A DNA stretch of 64,000 nt from DAOVRD01 sp964521715 (GTDB taxonomy: Bacteria > Planctomycetota > Brocadiia > SM23-32). The stretch's first letter is position 1. Every line of letters begins with the position of its first letter. The stretch is from positions 1 to 64,000 of the forward strand of contig CAZFSS010000019.1 of NCBI GenBank assembly GCA_964521715.1, written 5' to 3'. This document shows positions 1 through 7,749 of this stretch, one piece after another. The notes below the pieces were generated by a model. That model was not told where the DNA came from and did no database searches. It was given only the letters and a program-made list of their open reading frames with translations. The position numbers were made by a program, and so were the translations under genes.

Positions 1-167
1 GCCATGACCATGACGAAGATGACGGCCATGCCCATTCCGATGGAGGTCTTGATGCTGCTGCTGATCCCGAAGAAGGAGCAGAGCGCAATGAAGCGGATGA
101 GCAGGATGTTGTTCACGACCATCGCGCTGAGGAGTATGAGGAAAATGTTCAGATCATTCGACATCAT
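1..167 (-). CDS. rnfA: Rnf complex subunit RnfA (5' part only)
   Basis: N-terminal 55 residues of the inner-membrane subunit RnfA; the gene runs off the left edge. The visible protein begins MMSNDLNIFLILLSAMVVNN and continues LLIRFIALCSFFGIS, which matches the first helix and conserved Asn-Asn/Cys region of RnfA/NqrE. The start is the ATG at 167-165 (a second ATG follows at once), with an AGG-type ribosome site about 9 nt upstream. It lies 18 nt downstream of rnfE in the same operon. RnfA and RnfE are paralogous six-helix proteins inserted in opposite orientation that carry a 2Fe-2S site between them. rnfB, usually next, would lie outside the window. Confidence 0.9.
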   Translation of the reverse strand, partial: MMSNDLNIFLILLSAMVVNNILLIRFIALCSFFGISSSIKTSIGMGMAVIFVMVM

Positions 168-185
168 CGCCCGCGGCCTCTGCCT

Positions 186-803
186 CTACGGTTTATAGAA
201 TGTGATCATGATCTTCCGATGGAGCGCCATGAGAAAACCGATCACCAGAAACGCCCCCGGCGGGAGGATGAGAATCAGAAAAGGCTGGTACTGCGCCGGC
301 ATGACCTGATGACCGAACAGCGTCCCGTTGCCGATCACTTCCCGTATCGTTCCGATGACCGTGATGATCGCCGTGAAACCGATCCCCATGCCGATCCCGT
401 CCATGAGGGAAGCCATGACCGTGTTCTTGCTCGAGAACGCCTCCGCCCTGGCCATCACGATGCAGTTCACGACAATCAGCGGCACGAAAACGCCGAGCGA
501 TTGCGAGAGCGCCGGGAAGTACGCCTTCAAGGTGTAGTCAACGATGGTGACAAAGGTGGAGATGACGGTGATGAACACCGGGATGCGCACCTGGCTGGGC
601 ACCAGTTTGCGTATAGTGGCAACCACGATGTTCGAACCCAGCATGACAAAACTGAAAGCCAAGCCCATTCCGAAAGCATCCGTCGCGCTGGTCGAACAAG
701 CGAGCGTTGCGCAGAGGCCCAGCATGATGACCAGAATGGGGTTCTCCTTCAAGAACCCCTTAGTGAGCTCCTTCAAGAGCGAACTGAAGCTGGTCTGACT
801 CAC
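186..803 (-). CDS. rnfE: Rnf complex subunit RnfE
   Basis: 205-aa integral membrane subunit of the ferredoxin:NAD+ oxidoreductase (Rnf), normal length for the family. The sequence has about six hydrophobic helices, the RnfE-type N-terminal block 'NPILVIMLGLCATLACS' near residue 20 and the block 'LVPLIVVNCIVMARAEAF' near residue 110, which carries the conserved Asn-Cys typical of RnfE/NqrD. The start is a GTG whose first four bases overlap the TGA stop of rnfG (GTGA), so translation is likely coupled. NqrD is the nearest alternative, but the neighbouring RnfC with ferredoxin clusters and the lack of nqrA/nqrF point to Rnf. Confidence 0.93.
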   Translation of the reverse strand: MSQTSFSSLLKELTKGFLKENPILVIMLGLCATLACSTSATDAFGMGLAFSFVMLGSNIVVATIRKLVPSQVRIPVFITVISTFVTIVDYTLKAYFPALSQSLGVFVPLIVVNCIVMARAEAFSSKNTVMASLMDGIGMGIGFTAIITVIGTIREVIGNGTLFGHQVMPAQYQPFLILILPPGAFLVIGFLMALHRKIMITFYKP

Positions 804-1342
804 TTGTCCCCTCCAGCCTTCTCTTTGTTGAAGGACTCAAGAGTCGAGCGCACGGTCTTTGTCACCGCGCGAGAAGAAATCGTCGCTCCGGTAATGGCAT
901 CAATATGCCCCTCTGCAGGATCGTCTTTCTTCAGGATGAGTTGCTCCGGACGCTTATTCTTGAACTGATCCCTGAACTGCGCTGTGGCTATCTTCGCGCC
1001 GAGTCCGGGCGTCTCGGTATGGCTCAAGACCCGAAGCCCCGTAACGGCGCCGTCCGAACCGGTTCCGAACACCAGCGTGATCGCGCCGCTGTAGCCCTGA
1101 ACCGGGGTCAGGAATACATTCCCCACTTTCTCGCCCTTGCGCAAGGCTTCCCATACTCTGTCAGGCACGACGTTCCTGAATTCATCCGCATCCGGGAAGA
1201 CCTCGCGGAGAGCGGCCTCTCTTTGCTGCTTCTCATGGTTGGCAATGGGCTCTTTCGTGACCGCGTTCACTACCGCGAGACTCCCGGCGGCAAATCCGCA
1301 AGCGATGAACAGCACGGAAATCATCTTTACGAAATCACGCAT
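800..1342 (-). CDS. rnfG: Rnf complex FMN-binding subunit RnfG
   Basis: 180-aa membrane-anchored flavoprotein. One N-terminal helix (about residues 8-28, 'MISVLFIACGFAAGSLAVVN') is followed by an extracytoplasmic FMN-binding domain. The flavinylation motif 'DAITGATISSRAVT' lies near residue 155; the Thr of GAT is the expected acceptor for FMN, attached as a phosphoester by ApbE. The upstream block 'TETPGLGAKI' is also typical of RnfG/NqrC. It is the third gene of the operon, 15 nt after rnfD and overlapping rnfE by 4 nt. An ApbE gene is present at the right end of this window. Confidence 0.94.
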   Translation of the reverse strand: MRDFVKMISVLFIACGFAAGSLAVVNAVTKEPIANHEKQQREAALREVFPDADEFRNVVPDRVWEALRKGEKVGNVFLTPVQGYSGAITLVFGTGSDGAVTGLRVLSHTETPGLGAKIATAQFRDQFKNKRPEQLILKKDDPAEGHIDAITGATISSRAVTKTVRSTLESFNKEKAGGDK

Positions 1343-1357
1343 GACAACCTCTGCTCC

Positions 1358-2323
1358 TTACCGGGACCATGCTCTCTTCGTTCCGAATACCCGCGGTTGC
1401 ACGTACTTGTCAATAAGCGGCGTCAGACAGTTCATGAACAGTATTGAATAACACACTCCCTCCGGGAACCCTCCATAGGAACGAATCAACGACGTAAGAA
1501 CACCGCACCCAACACCGAAGAGGAGCTTCCCGCCCTTGGTGGTTGGACTAGTGACCAGATCGGTCGCCATGAAGAACGCACCCAGGATCAACCCGCCAGA
1601 GAGCACGGCCGCCAGGGGGTCCCTGCCGAGGGGGATTGAGAGAACGGCGACGGTCCCGATGAAGGTGAACGGAATGCGCCAGTCTATGATCTTGAACACG
1701 AAGAGCACGGTCGCACCCAGAAGCAGGGCAATCTTGCAGGTTTCCCCCAGAGAACCGGGGATGGTCCCCAGGAACAGGTCGAGGTAACTGTAGGCCGAGT
1801 GCGCTACGCCTCCGGCGCGCGACGCCTCCTTGATGATCCCCAGCGGAGAGGCGGAAGTAACGGCATCCACCGCCAGGAAGGATTTGACCGGGGCGACCCA
1901 GGTGGTCAGCGCCACCGGCCATGACGAAAGGAGAATCGCCCGGGCAGCCAGCGCCGGGTTGAAGATGTTGTACCCGAGTCCCCCGAAGAGCTGCTTTGCG
2001 ACGAAGACCGCCAGGAAACCGCCGATGACGACCATCCACAGGGGCGTCGTCGGAGGAAGCGTAAAAGCGAATAGAATGCCTGTTACCGCCGCGCTGCCGT
2101 CAGTCACAGTGACCTCTTTGCGAAAAACGAGGTTGCTGAGAAGCTCCGTAAGAACACATGTGACGACGCTGACGACAATGACGAACAGAGCATTCAGGCC
2201 GAAGATATAGACCGATGCCAGGGCGGCGGGCGCAAGAGAGATGCACACGAGCCTCATCGCCGCGCCCGTATCAAGCCGACTTCTGATGTGAGGAGAAGCG
2301 GAAACGGTGAAACTGTCTAGCAC
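1358..2323 (-). CDS. rnfD: Rnf complex membrane subunit RnfD
   Basis: 321-aa integral membrane subunit with about ten hydrophobic segments, the proposed ion-translocating part of Rnf. Family marks are 'SPHIRSRLDT' at residues 10-19, 'GGLGYNIFNPALAARA' near 115-130 and 'MATDLVTSPTT' near 253. The covalent-FMN site usually reads S/T-A-T-P-L; here it is 'DAVTSASPLG' (about residue 155), so Ser stands where Thr is normally modified. The start is GTG at 2323, preceded by GAGGAAGAGG. It lies 18 nt after rnfC. All other family landmarks are intact, so I read it as functional, with a possibly seryl-linked or absent FMN. Confidence 0.92.
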   Translation of the reverse strand: MLDSFTVSASPHIRSRLDTGAAMRLVCISLAPAALASVYIFGLNALFVIVVSVVTCVLTELLSNLVFRKEVTVTDGSAAVTGILFAFTLPPTTPLWMVVIGGFLAVFVAKQLFGGLGYNIFNPALAARAILLSSWPVALTTWVAPVKSFLAVDAVTSASPLGIIKEASRAGGVAHSAYSYLDLFLGTIPGSLGETCKIALLLGATVLFVFKIIDWRIPFTFIGTVAVLSIPLGRDPLAAVLSGGLILGAFFMATDLVTSPTTKGGKLLFGVGCGVLTSLIRSYGGFPEGVCYSILFMNCLTPLIDKYVQPRVFGTKRAWSR

Positions 2324-2341
2324 TGCTGTTCCTCTTCCTCT

Positions 2342-3715
2342 CTATGATTTCTTCGCTCTGCTCAGACCGAGCTTGGCATACTTGACCAGATGAACAATGG
2401 GACGGTTGGACATGCAGGCATAGGCGCATGCCCCGCATTCCATGCAGTCGCGCACGTGGTAAGTCTCGCATTCCGCGAAATCGTCACGCTCGGCAAAGTC
2501 CGCAAGGCGGCAGGGCATGAGATTCATGGGGCAGACTCCCACGCATGCCCCGCACTTGACGCAGGGGAGGCTCTTCCTGGCTCTCGCTTCCTCCAAAACA
2601 AGGATTCCGCTCGTCCCTTTGATGACCGGCACGTCCAGGGTGTACTGGGCTATCCCCATCATGGGGCCGCCCATGATGACCTTCACATGACGTTCGCCCG
2701 GGACAATCCCTCCTGCGTATTCGATGACGGCGGCAAAGGTAGTGCCGATCCTGACGACAAGATTCCTGGGCTCCTTTATCCTGTCGCCGCTTACCGTGAC
2801 AATTCGCTCTATGAGCGGTTTGCCCTTTACTATGGCCTCATAGACGGCGAAGGCCGTCCCGACATTCTGGACGACGGCCCCCACATGGAAAGGGAGTCCG
2901 CCGCTGGGAACTTCCTTGCCCAGGATCGCGCTGATGAGCTGTTTCTCCGACCCCTGGGGGTACTTGACCTTGAGAGGGACTACTTCAACCGCTGCGCCAT
3001 TCCAGAGAGACTTGTCAGCGGCATGCTCCTGCATGATCTTGATCGCGTCGGGTTTGTTCCTCTCTATGGCGATGTAGGCCCGCCGAACCCCGAGGACCTT
3101 AAGGAGTATCCTCACGCCCTCGACCACATCCCGGGATCGCTCCACCATGAGACGATGGTCCGACGTGAGATAGGGCTCGCATTCGACGCCGTTGATGACC
3201 AGAGTGTCTACCGTTGTCTCCTTGGGCGGAGAAAGTTTGACGTGCGTGGGAAACGCCGCGCCCCCAAGTCCCACTATCCCCGCATCGCAAATCCTTCCAA
3301 GGAGATCCTGGCCGGACAACGCCGACCAATCGGCCGTATTATCCCAGGCGACCGGCGCGGCCGGACTCTTGCTCTCAATGACGATGGATCGCACCGGAGC
3401 AGGAATCACAGGATGAGGAAAGTTGTCTATGGCCGCCACGACGCCGGAGATCGAGGCATGAACCGGCGAGGAGACAAAGCCCCGTGCCTCGCCTATCCTC
3501 TGCCCCTCTTCCACCTCATCGCCCACTTTGACAACAGGTTCGCACATGGCGCCCGTGTGCTGCTGAAGCGGAATGACCACCCGTGAAGGAAGCGGCATTC
3601 TCTCAAGCGGTTTGGCCGCTGTCGGTTCCTTGTGTTCGGGGGGGTGCACCCCGCCCTTGAACGAACCGAATATGCTCGCGATCAACCCCATATAGCTCTT
3701 GTTCTTTGCGATCAT
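2342..3715 (-). CDS. rnfC: Rnf complex NADH-binding/iron-sulfur subunit RnfC
   Basis: 457-aa peripheral cytoplasmic subunit, first gene of the operon, which binds NADH/FMN and passes electrons to the membrane part. The N-terminal 'GGVHPPEHKEPT' opens the RnfC core. 'GIVGLGGAAFPTHVKL' (about 150-165) and 'NGVECEPYLTSDH' (about 175) are the Rossmann/FMN region, and an SLBB domain follows. Two [4Fe-4S] motifs, CVKCGACVGVCP near 385 and CMECGACAYAC near 424, are complete. This is the short anaerobe-type RnfC without the long repetitive C-terminal tail of gamma-proteobacteria. The ATG at 3715 follows GAGCGACGAG. Confidence 0.95.
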   Translation of the reverse strand: MIAKNKSYMGLIASIFGSFKGGVHPPEHKEPTAAKPLERMPLPSRVVIPLQQHTGAMCEPVVKVGDEVEEGQRIGEARGFVSSPVHASISGVVAAIDNFPHPVIPAPVRSIVIESKSPAAPVAWDNTADWSALSGQDLLGRICDAGIVGLGGAAFPTHVKLSPPKETTVDTLVINGVECEPYLTSDHRLMVERSRDVVEGVRILLKVLGVRRAYIAIERNKPDAIKIMQEHAADKSLWNGAAVEVVPLKVKYPQGSEKQLISAILGKEVPSGGLPFHVGAVVQNVGTAFAVYEAIVKGKPLIERIVTVSGDRIKEPRNLVVRIGTTFAAVIEYAGGIVPGERHVKVIMGGPMMGIAQYTLDVPVIKGTSGILVLEEARARKSLPCVKCGACVGVCPMNLMPCRLADFAERDDFAECETYHVRDCMECGACAYACMSNRPIVHLVKYAKLGLSRAKKS

Positions 3716-3770
3716 CTCGTCGCTCTCGTGTCCTGGTTCAGCGTGAACTGGAGAAAGGCTTCACGCCGAC

Positions 3771-3795
3771 AAAAGACCCCGGGCCGCCGGGGGTC
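3771..3795 (-). terminator. Rho-independent-like terminator upstream of rnfC
   Basis: On the minus strand a GC-rich hairpin (GACCCC..., paired with GGGGTC, extended by CGG/CCG) is followed by TTTT. It ends about 55 nt before the rnfC start. It could end a transcript coming from 3800-5340, where I see no convincing gene, or act as a leader attenuator for the rnf operon. The U-tract is short (4), so strength is uncertain. Confidence 0.45.
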
Positions 3796-4765
3796 TCGCC
3801 GTTCACGAGTCCCTGGGCTTCGCGCCGGTCACCGATGCCACAGAACCTCCCTGACAACGGCGCCGCTGGGGTCTTGGAAGGCATGCGAGTGCTCTGAGCA
3901 TCCGTCGCTGCGACGGAACGACCGGGGGAGTCCGTGGACTGTCCACCGACGAATGACCGTCGTCCCGGTCGGCTATCCCAGACAAACTGCCCTCGGGCAG
4001 AGCTTGCGTACTTCTCGCCGACCACGGGTGGTTTGCCATAGTCCTTAGTGTTCGTATCAGGCCTTTGTCTCCGGGACGGCGCAACGTTCCACCGCCGCCC
4101 GAAGGTTGCGCTCGCGTTCAGCCAAGGGGGCGAAATGCTTCACATAGGCCGGAATCTATGCTGGCCTTGGCCGCGCTGGCCAGTGTCTGCACTCACCGAT
4201 AATCCCACGCTGCGGGCGAGCACAAGCCTCGCTTCTCCCTGCTCGGCCATGAAAAAGTCTAGGGTAGCCGTTCTCGCCGGCAGGAGCAAGTGCGAGCCCC
4301 CGGTGTGACTGTTCAGCTCCGCGTGGGTGCCCTTCCAGATGGCCTCCGTACGCCCTTTCGAGGCGCTATGGGACGCCCCTACACATATCTGGACAGTCGC
4401 CCTTCTGGTTGCCCAGGACCGCATGGGCCGGGCTACCGAAGGCGGCACAGCACTTCGCGGATGTCCTGAGCACTGGGCCTTGCTTTCTGCAGCGTGGAGG
4501 GCATAGTGCACGAGAATAGCCACTTTTCTGCATTACGTTGACAGGGCTGAAGAACACGGTTGCGCCAACTGCCCTGTTTGCAGTAGCGAATGCAACGGCC
4601 GCGCTTGTTTACGCAAACCCATCAAGCCGCAAACAAGGCGACAAGGCCCTCTCGCCGTGCCCGGGCGAACGGGGGCGAGGTCAATGCCGGCCGCCAACGT
4701 CGTTCCAGAGCCTCCGCTGCTCGTCCCAGTGCGGTGCGGCGTCGGGCAGGGCTGCGTACTCTCTC
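3796..4765. other. 970-bp non-coding tract, no supported gene
   Basis: Only short overlapping frames with arginine-, serine- and glycine-rich composition are open here, on both strands, and none resembles a family I recognise. Codon use and residue make-up are unlike the adjoining rnf genes. I see no tRNA, rRNA or intact mobile element. It is best read as decayed DNA. Confidence 0.5.
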
Positions 4766-4883
4766 CCTGTTTGCTTACCCCGTGGGAGTTCGAAACGCCT
4801 GCCTGCCGAGTCTACTCCGCCGAAGCAGCCGCTTCGGCTGCGAAGGCTGGACGCCTTGGCGCAGGCAGGTCGGCCTGGGGTGC
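4766..4883 (+). repeat. 118-bp hairpin repeat, copy 1
   Basis: Nearly identical to 6305-6422 (same length, a few substitutions), so two direct copies flank the FocA-like gene. The core at 4810-4850 holds a perfect hairpin CCGAAGC-agcc-GCTTCGG, nested in wider complementary arms built from cctgcctg and caggcagg. An inverted, shorter copy of the core recurs at 29757-29790, and the opening words recur loosely near 9547-9575. No open reading frame runs through it. It looks like a small non-autonomous (REP/MITE-like) element. Confidence 0.75.
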
Positions 4884-4909
4884 GAAGGCGACGCGGTTGT
4901 TGATCCAGG

Positions 4910-5035
4910 GGGGTTGTTCAACAGAGAGTGAAAGAGTCCCGGCGCGGGTTCTCGGGCTCCGATAGCAACCCCCACGGTTGCTTTCGGACCCCGCTTGCAC
5001 TCTGTCGAAACAGAGAGTACGGGCAGGATAGCCGA
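4910..5035. repeat. Hairpin-rich repeat, partial second copy near 11.5 kb
   Basis: Begins with 'ggggttgttcaacag', which recurs at 11513, followed by a 'ggcgcgggtt' block that is also shared. Inside are two inverted repeats: tccgatagcaacc paired with ggttgctttcgga (12 of 13 positions), and actctgt-cgaa-acagagagt. The folding potential suggests a structured RNA or a mobile-element end, but no coding frame is credible. Confidence 0.45.
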
Positions 5036-5068
5036 AAAGCGCTGAAAGCTTTGGCAGGGGCGAGATGT

Positions 5069-5100
5069 AAAAAAGCCCCGAAGGCTCTCGCTCTCGGGGT
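5069..5100 (-). terminator. Strong minus-strand terminator with no matching gene
   Basis: Read on the minus strand, a hairpin with a CCCCGA/TCGGGG stem is followed by C and then TTTTTT. It would end a transcript coming from about 5100-5340, immediately upstream of and antisense to the leader of the FocA-like gene. No protein-coding frame is visible there, so a small untranslated RNA is one explanation. Confidence 0.5.
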
Positions 5101-5347
5101 CATACGTTAGCCCATCGAGGACGCAAAGCTCCCGGTTTTTGTCGTGGCTGCATTCACCGAAGCCAACTCGGGCCGGGCCTTTCCCTTGCCATCATCGAGG
5201 ACCCTGTGTACATTCGGCATCTCGTCAGGGTCTGCCGGGACCGGACGCTCGAGAACGGGCAACTACCCTTGACTGTGCGGACCAAACGTTGGTGCTGTAA
5301 GCACCCTCCGCCCGAAAGGTTGTACCATCCGAGAAGGAGAGGAAGTG

Positions 5348-6178
5348 ATGAGCGACGCCCAGGCGTTGTCCCCGAGGGAAGTCAGTGAGGCGCTGGAAGC
5401 GATTGCGGAAAGAAAGGCATCGGCGACCATACAGGAGCAATTCTTCCTGGCCGTGCTGGCCGGGATCTACATTGCCTTCGGCGCCGTGGTGGCGACAGTC
5501 GTCACCAGCGGAAGCGGTCTCGACGAAGGATTGAAGCGCTTCCTCGGCGGCAGCGTCTTCAGCGTCGGGCTGATGCTTGTGCTCATCCCGGGTTCAGAGT
5601 TGTTCACCGGCAACATCCTGATGACCGTTGGATTTCTGTCTCAACGGGTACGCCCGTTGCGGATCCTCCGAAACTGGGTGGTGGTTTGGATCGGGAACTT
5701 CGCGGGAGCAATGCTGCTTGCCTGGCTAATGATCAAGAGCAACCAGCTTGTGGAGAACGGCGTGGTCGGGTCCGTTGGTGAGCGCGCCATCGCCATCGCC
5801 GAGAGAAAGCTTGAGCTGACGGCCACATTCTGGCCGTGCTTCATACGTGGGGTCCTCTGCAACATGCTCGTCTGTCTGGCGGTGATTATGGCAACATCCG
5901 CTCGGACTGTGTCCGGAAAGATCCTCGCCATCTACTTCCCGATCATGACGTTTGTGACCTGCAATTTCGAGCACAGTATTGCCAACATGTACTTCCTGCC
6001 AGCAGGCCTGATGGCTGCAGGCCAGCTCGGCGCCAGGTTTGGGGAAATGCTGCTCAATCTGTTGGCGGTGACCCTTGGCAACATCGTCGGTGGCCTCACG
6101 ATCATCGTTCTGCACCCCAAGAACCAGCTGATGCTCGCACGTCTGTTCCGCAAGTCGAACCTGGGCAGTCAGGGCTAG
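5348..6178 (+). CDS. Formate/nitrite transporter (FocA/NirC family)
   Basis: 276-aa six-helix channel of the FNT family, which moves small monovalent anions (formate, nitrite, hydrosulfide, lactate) across the inner membrane. It shows the two half-repeats: 'IPGSELFTGN' near residue 80 and 'FEHSIANMYFLPAG' near residue 205, the latter carrying the pore His of the family. Its N-terminus is longer and more polar than that of E. coli FocA. The ATG at 5348 is chosen over the GTG at 5345 because AGGAGAGG lies 7-14 nt upstream. It stands alone between two copies of a 118-bp repeat, and a formate role beside anaerobic Rnf metabolism is plausible but not shown. Confidence 0.85.
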   Translation: MSDAQALSPREVSEALEAIAERKASATIQEQFFLAVLAGIYIAFGAVVATVVTSGSGLDEGLKRFLGGSVFSVGLMLVLIPGSELFTGNILMTVGFLSQRVRPLRILRNWVVVWIGNFAGAMLLAWLMIKSNQLVENGVVGSVGERAIAIAERKLELTATFWPCFIRGVLCNMLVCLAVIMATSARTVSGKILAIYFPIMTFVTCNFEHSIANMYFLPAGLMAAGQLGARFGEMLLNLLAVTLGNIVGGLTIIVLHPKNQLMLARLFRKSNLGSQG

Positions 6179-6304
6179 CGACCCCCAGCCAGTTGCCCGA
6201 GCGTCGGTCTGATGCATCGGCACGGTCCTATTGGGCCTAGGCCCACGACGACGTCGGCTTTGCCTCCGGCGCGCCGTCGGGCAGTCCCGCATTCGCGGGA
6301 GCTA

Positions 6305-6422
6305 CCTGTTTACCTATCCCGTGGGAGTTCGAAACGCCTGCCTGCCGAGTCTACTCCGCCGAAGCAGCCGCTTCGGCTGCGAAGGCTGGAAGCCTTGGCG
6401 CAGGCAGGTCGGACTGGGGTGC
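6305..6422 (+). repeat. 118-bp hairpin repeat, copy 2
   Basis: Direct copy of 4766-4883, offset by 1539 bp with no length change, and carrying the same CCGAAGC/GCTTCGG hairpin (core 6349-6389). It starts 126 bp after the FocA-like stop codon. Together the copies bracket that gene like the ends of a composite unit. Confidence 0.75.
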
Positions 6423-7358
6423 ATGCAAAAATGGTCCGTTAACCAGATCGGGTGGCGCGGGGGGAGAGTCCGAGAGTTCAGCCTGAATCGGCACAGGACG
6501 GCAGGATCCCAAGACTCTCAGACAGAGACCGAGAGTACGACCTGTCAGGGATAGATCGTCGTAAGTGGTTGTGCCTATGGCAGGTAGATACGAAATCCCG
6601 CCCGAGTCGAAACAGCCTCCTGTGCGTCAACCAGCGGGTAGATCGAGTTACGCAAAGGAAAGCGTGGCTCCCGAACGCAACGCTGTTCGAAGTACTCTCA
6701 GATTCTGGAAGCCCCAACACGCCCAGCCGCAGCGTTTTGCGCCAGTTCGTGTTCCATACGACCGTGCTCAACCGTCTTCACCACTGCTCGGCTCCACGCT
6801 CCGCAGCGAGGAGGTATGCCACCTTGCCAGTTGGGCTCTGTTTGCCTAAAGGCGAGTAGCTTGTCCGCTTGCCGCCCGACAAGGAAGCCGGCCTCTACCC
6901 TCCCTGCTGTGCCCGGTTTCGCGACGGCTGGCCTGAACGGCACCGCTTTGACAAACCGGGGGCGGAGACGCTACCTCCCAGCAGTGCTTGAGGCGCCCTA
7001 TGGCTTCCTCGTTCCCCTTCTGGACTTCGGCCAGCACGCCTTCGTCCAGGCGTCACACGCCGCACCTGTGCAGCTCCTTTCTCTCGGCCGCGATCAGGTA
7101 GACCGGGAAGCGCCTCGCCGCAGACGTGCGCCAACACGGCCCGGTAGCGCGTCTTGGGCCTCTTCGCCCTCGCGGCCCTCTCGGCGGAGTGACGACCGCC
7201 GGTGCGTCTTCTGAGACTATTGACGTTCAAGGGGTCCGGCCCGCAGGAAGGGCCTGTCCCGTTCCTCGATGCGGGCGTGCCGCGCAGCCGGCCTCCTTGC
7301 GCGGTGGGCGCACGAAATCACCTTGACTGATTCCTTCGGGGGGGGTACCAGGCGGCGA
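6423..7358. other. Non-coding tract with a degenerate repeat shared with 12.1 kb
   Basis: No credible gene. About 6663-6790 resembles 12077-12200: both carry 'ggctcc(c)cgaacgcaac', then 'actctcagattctg', then 'gcgccagttcgt', and then a cat/cgaccg block at similar spacing. This suggests two old copies of one lost element. The remaining open frames are compositionally odd and overlap each other. Confidence 0.4.
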
Positions 7359-7587
7359 TTGAGGCAGAATGATAGCTTTGTCACCGTGAATCGGATATCC
7401 CGGATTCCTGGGCAGCCGAGGGCCGAAATGACGTAGCCGAAGTCCTCACGTTCTACGACGACGAGGCGGAGTTCATCTCGCCGACGATGCACCTTGAAGG
7501 AAAGGAGAACAAGGCTGCAACGTGTTCGTGATCCGCGGAGGCAAGATACAGAAGCTGCGCTGGTATCTCAATCCCGCGGACTTCTGA
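7359..7587 (+). pseudogene. Broken NTF2/SnoaL-like fold gene
   Basis: Two frames joined by a shift resemble a small cone-shaped SnoaL/NTF2-like protein. The first frame reads 'DSWAAEGRNDVAEVLTFYDD' followed by 'EAEFISPTM' (about 7410-7500) and stops at 7529. The second, from 7516, reads 'CNVFVIRGGKIQKLRWYLN', then PADF and stop. These match the 'x-FYaDDaeF-sPt' middle and the 'GKI...yyNpadF' end of the family. The middle of the domain is missing, so an internal deletion plus frameshift has inactivated it. Confidence 0.6.
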
Positions 7588-7594
7588 GGGTTTG

Positions 7595-7623
7595 TTGATT
7601 CCCCCCCTTGGTGGACATAGTAT
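7595..7623 (+). promoter_or_regulatory. Candidate sigma-70 promoter for threonine deaminase
   Basis: TTGATT at 7595-7600, a 17-bp spacer and TAGTAT at 7618-7623 give a reasonable -35/-10 pair. The leader to the ATG at 7750 would be about 120 nt, long enough for regulation, but I see no clear terminator/antiterminator or leader peptide in it. Confidence 0.35.
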
Positions 7624-7749
7624 GGCTGCGTGTGAGTTGCCGTTCCGCCAGGTGCATCGCCCGGGGCGGCCTCACGCGGTGCGTCCGTCCCCGATTGATC
7701 ATGCGGGGCGGCGCAACTTCCTGCCGGGCCCAGGTATGGGAGGAATGCC

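Noticed and set aside
4140..4523. 127-aa minus-strand frame
   Set aside because: No recognisable motif, Ser/Ala/Arg-rich, no ribosome site, and several overlapping frames of equal quality; not supportable as a gene.
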